Made by a program: the position numbers and the translations under genes. The notes below the pieces were generated by a model. That model was not told the DNA's origin. It made no database searches and was given only the letters and a program-made list of their open reading frames with translations. A stretch of DNA of 64,000 bases, from assembly GCF_001570605.1 (NCBI RefSeq), contig NZ_BBXG01000027.1, positions 58,080-122,079 on the forward strand. The letters are read 5' to 3'. Origin of the DNA: Herbidospora cretacea (GTDB lineage Bacteria; Actinomycetota; Actinomycetes; Streptosporangiales; Streptosporangiaceae). Shown here piece by piece: positions 53,856-63,800 of this stretch (its first letter is position 1; every line of letters starts with the position of its first letter).

Positions 53856-54814
53856 GACGGCGTCCGTGGGTGCTCGCGTCGGTGACGTGGGCGTACGTCG
53901 TGTGGTCGCTGGCGCCGATCCTGGTGGCGATCCAGTTCTCCTTCAACGACGGCCGGTCGCGGAGCACCTGGCAGGGCTTCTCCCTGCAGTGGTACTTCGG
54001 CTCGTCGGGCTCGGTGGCCGAGGATCCGTCACTACGCCTGGCCCTGGTGAACAGCCTCGTCGTGGCCGGGCTGACGACGCTGATCGCCACCCCCCTGGGC
54101 GTGGCGACGGCGCTCGGCCTGTCGCGGTGGCGGGGCAGGACCGGTCGCGTGGTCGGCGGCCTGACGCTGCTGCCCCTGGCCACGCCGGAGATCGTGATGG
54201 GCTCGGCGCTGTACCTCGTCTTCACCAACCTCTACCTGTTCGTCCCGCTGGGCCAGCCCGCCCAGGTCATCGGCCACGTGACGTTCTCGGTGTCGTACGT
54301 GGTGGTGATCGTCCGCTCGCGCCTGGCCTCGATCGGGACCGATTACGAGGAGGCGGCGCGGGATCTGGGGTGCAGCCGCCTGACCGCCGTCCGCCTGATC
54401 CTGCTCCCCCTGCTCACCCCGGCCGTCTTCGCCGGCGCGATGATCGTTTTCGCCTCGTCGATGGACGACTTCGTCATCTCGGCGTTCCTGTCCCCCGACG
54501 CGTCGTCGGTGACGGTCCCCATCAAGCTCTACAGCTCGGTACGCAACGCGCCCACCCCCGCCCTCAACGCCCTGGCGACGTTGCTGGTGCTCGCATCACT
54601 GGTGGCGCTGCTCCTCGGCTGGCTGGCGCAACGGCGAGGGTCACTCCACGAAGATACGGATCACGAGCGCGACCAGGATAAGAACAGCCCCGGACACGGA
54701 CATGTAAATCGCTTGGCGGTCGGCTCCGGGAAGGGCGACACTCATCCGCACCGCGGCGGTGACACAGAGCGCCAACCCCAGGAAGCCGAACATCCTACGA
54801 ACCCACTTCATTGA
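53852..54814 (+). CDS. potC: ABC transporter permease, PotC type, with aberrant C-terminal tail
   Basis: This 320-residue protein starts at GTG 53852 (GTGA overlap). The core resembles PotC, with the EAA loop EEAARDLGCSRLTAVRLILL and the last helix LVLASLVALLLGWLAQRR near 265. The remaining 55 residues are hydrophilic (His, Asp, Gln) and lie on the opposite strand of the small membrane gene at 54641-54811, so they look like read-through of antisense DNA. A PotC of about 265 residues is normal. No PotA ATPase gene lies in the window, so the operon may have been cut at this boundary. Confidence 0.9.
   Translation: MRRRPWVLASVTWAYVVWSLAPILVAIQFSFNDGRSRSTWQGFSLQWYFGSSGSVAEDPSLRLALVNSLVVAGLTTLIATPLGVATALGLSRWRGRTGRVVGGLTLLPLATPEIVMGSALYLVFTNLYLFVPLGQPAQVIGHVTFSVSYVVVIVRSRLASIGTDYEEAARDLGCSRLTAVRLILLPLLTPAVFAGAMIVFASSMDDFVISAFLSPDASSVTVPIKLYSSVRNAPTPALNALATLLVLASLVALLLGWLAQRRGSLHEDTDHERDQDKNSPGHGHVNRLAVGSGKGDTHPHRGGDTERQPQEAEHPTNPLH
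54641..54811 (-). CDS. Small two-helix membrane protein downstream of RHS, possible immunity protein
   Basis: This is a 56-residue protein from ATG 54811 (MKWVRRMFGFLGLALCVTAA), with GAAGGCG upstream. Two membrane segments can be drawn (MFGFLGLALCVTAAVRMSVA and IYMSVSGAVLILVALVIRIF) around a short loop. It is 86 bases after the RHS gene on the same strand. Position, size and membrane nature fit an immunity protein for the RHS C-terminal domain, but no homology is claimed. It overlaps the tail of the convergent PotC gene by 171 bases, and local base composition is less GC-rich than that of the flanking genes. Confidence 0.55.
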   Translation of the reverse strand: MKWVRRMFGFLGLALCVTAAVRMSVALPGADRQAIYMSVSGAVLILVALVIRIFVE

Positions 54815-54896
54815 TCGCCTTCGTCTCTCGGTAGAGGGAGCAGAGCTTCTCGGCAAGCTCTGCTCCCGCGACATCCACATGGTTTCGAGCAGGGGC

Positions 54897-57800
54897 CTAT
54901 TGTCCCTTGACGGAGAGACAGGGAAGCCAGTGGCACTTTCCGTACTCGATGACGATTCCCTTGCCCTTGTTCGCGCCGTTGATCACTCCCAGACCCGCTC
55001 CGACGAATGCAGTGACAATTCCACATGCGGCCGATGCAGGAATGCCGATCACCGACTCAAGTCCGACGATCGTGCAGGCCCCCGCTGCTACGGTGATGTA
55101 GCCGAGGTAAGTCGCAAGCAGGTTCGTGTCTTCTTGGCTGAGGTACTGCCGACACGTGTCATTACCGGCAAGCGCCTTCTTGAAGCTGTATTCGTCACAG
55201 TCCCAGCCGGTTACCCCGTCATCCCCCACACAGCCGCTCTCCTTGTACTTCTTAGCGCATTTCAGGTAAGTGGGAGAAACCCACGAGCACTCATTGAGTG
55301 AGTAGTCCTTCAGGCATCGCAGATTGGCGTCGACCACTCCAGTACAGAAGGCGTCACTGTGCTTGCCCGACCCATAGGAAGTGTCTCGGCAGCCGAGATA
55401 GGACGAAGCCTGGAGTGAACAGGCATAATCCTCCTTCCCTGTCTTGTCCTTGCACTTGAGATAGCTCTGCGAGGCGTTCTGGCAGGCGTAGTGATCCTTT
55501 ACCCCGTTGCGCTTCCTGCAGTTCAGGTAGATCGAGGAACTCTTCGTACAGACACCCGCTGTATGCCCACCACCTCCAGCACGGCACTCCGTATACCCCT
55601 CGAAGGCCCGCTCGCATGCGTTCTTCGAGTTTGAACCGCCGCGGCAGCCCGCATACTGAATGGCTCCCGACTGGCAGACCGAGCCCTCCAGCCCATCCTT
55701 GGCGCACCCGAGATAAAGCTCCTCTGCCTCCTTGCAGTTCTTGCTGGAGTATTTCTTGGTGGTGCAGCCGACGTAGACCTCGACGCCGTTGCACTTCTGC
55801 TGCGAACCACCGTTCAGACGGCAGTCCGTATATGCTTCCTCCGCTTTTTTGCATCCCTTCTTGCCATAGTCGGCGACGCAGTCGACGTGGGTGTCGGCCA
55901 CCTCCTTCTTGATCTGCACCTCAACCTTCTTGCATTTCTTCTGGTTGGGCTTCTTGGCGCAGGTCGCATGGCCGTCGGGGTCGATGTTCGTGAGCGGATT
56001 GTCGTTGGCGTAGGCGTATCTGTTCAGTTGGACCGACGGGTCGGCCGGAAGAGTCAGGGTGTCGCGGGAGATGAAGGCACCAGTGGCCGGCTGGTACCAA
56101 CGGGCGGCCATGTTGACCTTCTTGGTGGTCGGATCGGTGTACTCGCCCTGGTAGCCGAGGCCGTGGGTAACACCGATCTGGGCAGTCACCTCTCCGAAGG
56201 GGTTGTAAGCCGTCGAGTCCACCAAGGTTGCGCCGCCGGAGGTGAACGTGCCTATCAGGTCGCCCCGTAAGTCGCTGAGCGCCAGTTGACCGCCGCCTCC
56301 GTCCGACAGGCTCACCGTGTTGCCGGCGGCGTCCCGGCCGTAGGAGGCCTTCAGCACGTTCTGCGTGTCGGTGACAGCAACCAAATTGTTGGTCTGACCG
56401 TCATAGGCGAACCGCGTCGTCTGCCCGTTCTCTGTCCGGTTCTCAACCCGGCCGAGAGAATCGTAGTCATAGGTCACGGCCGCGTCCTGAATCAGGCGGT
56501 CGAACGCATCGAACCTGGACATCCGAACCATGCCGTCGGAGGACTCGGCCAGGGTGCCACGCGCGGTGTAGGAGTACGTGACCCCGTCTCCAGAGGTGAG
56601 ACGGTTGCGTTCGTCGTATACGAAGGTCTTGTCACCTTCGCTGATGCGGTTGCCTGCTGCGTCCCACCCGTACTCGGTGGTTTTCCCGTCGGAAGCCGTC
56701 CAGGAGGTGAGCCGGTTGGAGTGGTCATAGGTGTAGGTGTTGGATCCGGATCCCGCCAGTCCCCCGGTGGTCTTGCCGGTCATGTTGCCATCGGCGTCGT
56801 AGCCGTAGGAGATGGAAGTGATGAGGGCGTTCTGGGAGTTCTTCAGCTCATCCGTTTTCAGGCGGTTGAGCAGGTCGTAGGTGAAGGACCGGCTGGCACC
56901 GCCGGCGCCGTAGGTCAAACCGGTCAGGCGGGACGCCTGGTCGTATGCGTACCCGATCTCCGTGTCGGTGAGCGGGTCGAACATCTGGGTGAGCCGGTCG
57001 GCGGCATCCCAGGTGAAGGATGCCGTTCCGGTGGCGTCGGCACGCTGGACCAGTCTGTCGTCGGCATCGTAGGCGTAGGCGCTGATGTCGCCGCCGGGTC
57101 CACTGGTCTTGATGAGCCGACCCCGGTCATTGAGGGTAAAACTCTGGTCACCCGCCATCGTTAGCCGACCGGCGAGATCGTAGCCGAACGCCTTGTCCTC
57201 GGTGGCGGCCTCCGCTCCGGCACCGGTCTGGCGTACGAGGCGGTTCAGTTCGTCGAAGGTGCTCTCGACGCGGACCCCGCCGGGGATGAGGTTGGTGATC
57301 AGGTTTCCCGCCGGGTCGTAGATGCTCGTCCACGTCCGGTCGGAGAGGTTCGGATGGGCGAGGGTGCTCGGCTCCACCAGTGACTCGACGAGGCCGAGGC
57401 TGTTGTACGTGGTGTAGGTGGAGTTCCCTCGCCCGTCGGTTGACCTGGTCTGCTTGCCCGCTGCGTCGTATCCGAAAGAGATGTCGATCGTCTCGCCTGC
57501 GGACACCGGCTCATGCTGCTCGATCAGCCGGTTGGCCGCATCGTAGACGCGGTTGGTGGTGTGGCCGCGAGCCGAGGTCATGCTGGTCTTGTTGCCCACG
57601 GCGTCGTAACCGGATGTCAGCTTACGGAGGACCGTACCGCCGGAGTCGACGTCGGCGACCTCGACCTGCCGTCCAGCCAGGTCAAATGTGGCGATATTGG
57701 ATACGCCGAGCGGGTTCGTGGTTTTGACGACCCGGCCTGAGAGGTCGTAGCCAAAGGATGTGATGTTACCGAGCGCATCCTTGTGCGAGGTCATCTCACC

Positions 57801-60800
57801 GGCCGCGTTGTAGGCGCGGATGACCGACTCACCCCCTGGGCGAGTGGTCTTGGTGAGGCGGTCGGCGTCGTCGTACTCAAGTTCGGTGACGAAGATCCCG
57901 GTCGTGGGCTTGCGTTCGAACGCCGTGGTGGTGATCTGGCGACCTAGGTCGTCGTAGGTGGCTTCCCACCGTGCTCCCGTCGGATCGGTCTGCGAAAGCG
58001 CCTCGCCGAGGAGGTCGTAGGTGTAGGTGGTGGCACCGCCCGGAGCACCGCCGACTGACGGATTCGTCACCCGCACCTTGCGGCCAAGACCGTCGTATGT
58101 GGTGGTAGTGGTGTGGCCTCGCGCGTTGGTCGTGCTCACTTGCTGACCGGCCGCGTCGTAAATCGCGGTCGCGGTCGGGGTGACGGGTTGTCCGCCCGGC
58201 GGCGTGTATTCGGGCATGATCTGTGAGACGAGACGAGCGGCACGGTCGAACACCGAGGTACGCGTGCGCCCTTCCTGGTCTACGACGTGGGTCTGTTCCC
58301 CGAACGCGTTGTATCCCATCCGGGTGGTAGGCCGGGCGGTGACGGCAGCGCCGCCGTTGCGCTCGACCTGCACGGCCGGCAGCTTCACCTCGACGCTCTT
58401 GCCGATCGCGTTGTAGCGGATGTTGGTCGTGTAGTCAGCCGAGGTGGCCCCGGGGAGCTTTCCTCGGGGGTCGGTGATCGCCGTGACCAGACCCCGGTCG
58501 TCGACGGTGAGGGCGACGGTGAGATCGGGCCCGTCGTTGTGGACGGACTGGCCGATGGGATGGTTGGCCGCGTTGTAGGTGTACTCCGTGATCTCGGTGC
58601 GACTGGTTCCCGCGCCTGTCTTGACTATTTTCACGACGTTGCCGTTGGCGTCGTAGGTGTAGCCGGTCGACCGGGCCAGTGTCTCCGGGTCCATGGTCTG
58701 GGAGACCAGACGTCCGGCAGCGTCGTACACCGCGTCGACCCGTACGAGCCCTCCCTCCGTGGTCTGACGGGTGACGTTTCCGACCGCGTCGTACTGCTTG
58801 GCGTCCACCACAATGTCCCGAGGAGTGGTCGAGCCATTGAGCCGGGCGCCGCGGGCGATGGTCTGGGCCTTCAGTCCGTCGTCGTAGTAGGTGTAAGCAG
58901 TGGTCCGGCCCATGGCGTCGGTCTGGGACGCGAGTTGGCCCGCAGGATCGTAGGCGTACGACATGAGCACCACGTCGGCCGGGCTTTGCGGGTTGAGCGG
59001 GCTGCCACGCCAGTCCTTGAGGATGGTCGAGGCATGTTCGCCCCGGGGTGTGTAGGTGTAGTGGTAGAGCATGCCCCGGGTGTCGGTGTACCCGACCTTC
59101 TGGCCCTTGTGGTCGTAGCCGAACCGCTCGACGCCGCCCTCAGGTCCGGTTACGGAATCGGCCCGGCCGTAAGCGTCGTAGGTGTAGCTGGTCGTACGGG
59201 CCAGGTCGCCGCCGGTCAGATCGGACGTCACCGATGTGAGCGGGTTGCCGTCGGCGTCATAAGTGCGGGTCTGGCGCAGGGTGTGGGTGACTCCGGTGAC
59301 CTCGTTCTCAACGGCGGCCCCTGTGGTGGTGAGCAGGCGGCTCTGAGAGTCGTAGGTCTGCGTCGTCGTGATCCCGTCGGGGTTGGCCGCCGACACCTCG
59401 GTGCGACTCGTTGGACGGCCTATCGCATCGTAGGTGTACTTGCTGACCAGCCCGGTCGGACCCGTCTCCTGGCCGAGGTCACCGGCGGCGGTGTAGGCGA
59501 ACGTCGTCTCATTGCCCCGGTAATCCTTGCTGGTCTTCATCAGGCCCACAGGCATGGTCCCGCCCCCGACAGCCGACTCGGTTCCATCGGTGTAGACGAC
59601 AGACTGCTCTCGGCCGCTGGGGAATTCCCCAGTGGGTGGGACGGCCCTTTTGACCGGCTCGCCGAACGCGTTGTACGTGAGCGTGATGGCGTAGGTCTCG
59701 TCGGCCGCCGAAGAAGACCGGGCGTCGCGGTACACCGTGACCCTGTCGTTCCGGGGATCGAACGGGTCGTCGACGTCCAGGTAATAGGAGATGTACTCAG
59801 TGGCGCACATGTTCTCAGCGCGGCAGGTCTTCTTCGCGACCAGGTTGCCCCGTGCGTTGTGAGAGAGATCGACCGTGACGCCGTTCGGGTCGGTAACCGT
59901 CGCGGGGAAACCGCCCGTGTCGTACGCGAATCGTGTGACCTTTCCGAGTTGGTCGGTAGTGGAGATGTCCCGGTGGCCGCGCAGTGCGTCGGTGACGTAG
60001 ACAAGCTTTCCGTTGTGCGTGTCCGTCACCGTGGTCGTGGCGGAGACTTGGGTGCTGGATTCCTTGGTGTAGCTGAGATCGGACAGAGTCCAGGTGCCGC
60101 CGTCGTCATCGGTCTGGGTCAGCAGGCGACCGCCATCAACCGCATAAACGTTCTCGGCGTGGATCCGGCCTGACGGACGCGTCTCCTTGGTCAGTACGGG
60201 CTGGGCCGCCCTTGCCGCGTAGTGAGTCCTTACGGTGTCGAGACCCAGCGGCCTGTTGTAGACGGCGACTTCATCGACACTCCCGGCGAACGGGAATGTG
60301 GAGAACGACGAGGTGGTTCCCGGCCACGACGAGGCGCCGAACCCGGCACCAATCCTGGCGTCCCACATGGTCGCGTTGCCCGCGTGGGTGATCTTGCCCG
60401 TGAGCCCTCCGATCGGGCGGCCATCCAGGAACAGCGTCTGCACGTTGTCCGCGGCGGACAGCACCACATGGTGCCAAGCTCCGTCGTTCACGGCGGTGGC
60501 CGAAGTGATCGGAGTGGGTGAACCGGTCCAGAACTGCCCGCGCAGCTTTCCGTCGGTGCCGACGTAGATGCCCGGCAGGTAGGCCGTCGGGAAGTTGTCC
60601 GATGAACTCTGGAAGCCCATGACGGTGCCCGAGCCGGTCGTCTTGAACCACGCCTCGACGGACAGGGCACTGCCCATTCCGCTGACAGCCGCCTCGGGAA
60701 GCGACACGTACGACGACCCGGACGTACTGGAGAAGGTCATGGCGGTGTCGCCCGATCCCGCGAGCGCGCCTGCGACGCCAGCGATGGTGTTGGCCGTGGT

Positions 60801-63800
60801 CCCCGAGATCCGGCCGTCGCTCTCGTCGAAGTTCCAGCCGATGGTGCCGGAGACCTTGCCGTTGAGGTTGGCCGTAGCCTCGTTCAGACGCCAGTAGCCG
60901 GTGGGCCTCGAGTCGAGAACCACGCTCCGGTACTTGGACACGTCGGTGTAGGTGTAGACGGTACAGGCGCCACCGGAGCCCGGCGGGCACACCTTGATCA
61001 GCTTGTCGCCGCTGTACTCATAGGTCCAGATGATCGGGGTTCCGTTCACCGGATCGGTGGCCACGCTGGTGATGTGACCGCCGGTCCAGCCGAAGGTGAG
61101 GGAACGCCCCCCTGCGACGACGACCTTGAGCAATCTGCCGTCGGGGCCGTACGTCAGATCCTGCGCCCGATGGCGGTGGTCACTGACCTTCGTCAGCCGG
61201 CCTGAAGCGTCGAACCAGTATGAGGTGGCCGACTGGTCCATCAGCCGCCAGCCGCTGTCGCCCAGGCTGACGAGCGTGGCGAAGGTACCGGGCGGGGAAG
61301 CGTAGGTTCCGTCACCTCGGGAAGCGAATCGCTGCTCACTGCCGTCGGGGTAGGTGATCAGCACGGTGGTGGGCGGCGCGATGGCCGTCAAGCCGGCCAG
61401 CGCCTGAATCTCGGCCGTGGACAGCGCCTTCTGGAACATCCGGATGTCATCCACGGCGCCCTTGAGGTCACTGCCGAGGACCGTCGCACCGGCCGCATGC
61501 CATCCGGCCGGTACCCCTGAGACCGTCTTGAGCAGACTGCCGTTGACGTAGATCGCGATGGTTCCGGCCGCCTTGTTGTAGACGCCGGCGAGGTGGAACC
61601 AGGTGTCGACCGGTGCGGGCGAACCTGACAGGGCGGTGAAACGACCGGCACTTGAGGAGTCGGCCGACACTGTGGCGAACACCAACTGTCCGGTGGCCGA
61701 GTCGACACCCAGCTGGTACGGCGACCGGTTAGTCCCGTTCTGCTGAGCGATCTGGTAGGAACCGGTCCGATCATCCAGCTTCACCCAGGACATGACCGTG
61801 TAGCTGTCATCGGTTCGGAGAACGGGACCGGCCGCCGTCGCGATCGGGCCTCCCGATTTCGCGACCGCGCCACCGATCTTTCCGGGGACCCAGGTCGTGC
61901 CGCCGGCGAGCGCCGCGTGGAACCTGTGGCCCGAGGAATCGGCCACGAACCGGCTTCCCGCCAAATCACCGAGTCGCCAGTGGCCGACCATCGACGGATA
62001 CGTGATCGCCCGCCCCTCGTCCTGGAGCCGCGTGTCCCATCGGGTGGACCAGCCTGCGCCGAAGGCCCCGTCGGAACGAGGGTCGAGGCTGTTGTACGTA
62101 CGGCTGACCGATAGCGGCAGACCCGGCGTCGGAATGGACAGGTCGGTGATGGTCCGGGTGTAGTTGCCGTTGACGTGGTTGAAGTTGCGGTCATCAGTGC
62201 CGGCCGCGAGCAGCGTGTTGATCGAGCCCTGTTCCGGCGCGGTCGTGAAGGTGCGCCACGCGGAGGTGACAGTCGTGGTGCTGGTGGCCGCCTTCGCGTA
62301 CCAGAAGTAGGTCCTTCCCCACTGGAGCTTCCCCGGTGGCACCTGGAAGGTCCCGTCCTTCGTCCACTCCGTGGAACTGTCACACCAGGTCCAGTGATTC
62401 TTCGTGCCCGAGCACACCTGGATCCAGTAGACGACGCTCGCCTCGGCGGGAGCCTGTGCGTGCGCGGAGAGTGTGGGGGTCAGCGTTCCGACCTGACTGC
62501 CGGCCGGAGGCGAGAAGGTCTGGAAGGGCAGTGCGGACACGGTGGCCGACTGCCACCCCGACCATGGGCCCCCGACACCGCCGACGACGCCGCGTACCCG
62601 CCATCGGATCATCCAGCCGTCTAAAAGTTTGCCTGCAGGGACGACCACCCACGAGTTCGAGCCGGACGGATATGCCGTGCCGCCGGTTCCTGACCAGATC
62701 GGCCCCGACCCCTGCTCGGTCGCGTCCGGGTGATGTTCGATCTCGACCCCCAGAGACGAATTGCGCCCCTGCGGGTCGCTGACCTTGGCGAAGAACCATG
62801 GCGTGAGCGACCCGACCGTCCAGGCCGAGGTGCCCGGCGTGGCCGGAGTGATCCCCGCCGCGGCAACGGCCGGTTTGCCAACATCGACCGTTGTGTTCTG
62901 CCACTCTGACCACGGTCCACCGACACCGCCGGCGACGCCGCGTACCCGCCATCGGATCATCCAGCGGTCTGTCAACTTCCCGGTGGGAATCTGGATCCAC
63001 GCATTGGTTCCCGAAGCGTACGACGTTTGGGCTGTACCCGACCAGATCAACCCCGATGCCTGCCCAGTAGCGTCGGGATGATGTTCGATCTCCACGCGGA
63101 GAGCGGAGTCACGCCCCTGCGGGTCGGTCACCTTCGCGTACAACCACGGCGTGAGCGATCCCGCCGTCCAAGCGGTGACACCGGCGGTTCCAGGGGTCAT
63201 GCCAAGAGATGCGGTGGCCGGTTTGCCGACGTCGACGGTCCCGGACTGCCAGTCTGACCACGGACCGACAACGCCGGTGGTGGTCACCCCCCTGACCCGC
63301 CAGCGGATCTGCGCGCCGTCGGCGAGCTTGCCGGTCGGGACCTGGATCCACGCGTTGGTCCCTGACGCGTATGACGTGGTGGCGGTGCCGGACCAGATTA
63401 CTCCGGAGCCCCCGCCCGGAGCCGACGGGTCGTGCTCAACCTGCGCGCTCAGGTAGGAGGCGAGGTTTCCGGTTGAAGTGACCTTGGTGTACAGCCAGGG
63501 CGTGGTCGAGGCCAGCGTCCAGGCGGTGTCGGCTGTCTTCGTGCCGGGCACCACCCCGAGCCCAGTTCCGGCGGGTCTGTTGACGTCCACCTTCGCCGAT
63601 TGCCACTCCGACCACGGACCGTTCACACCGGTGGTTGTCACACCCCTGACCCGCCAGCGCACCAGCCAGCCATCGGTCAGCTTGCCCGACGCCACCGTCA
63701 CCCGGGCATACGGCGACTCACTGTTGGTAGCCGTAGTGCCCGTCCCCGACCAGATCAGACCGGACCCCTGAGCCGGCACCGACGGATCATGCTCGACCTC

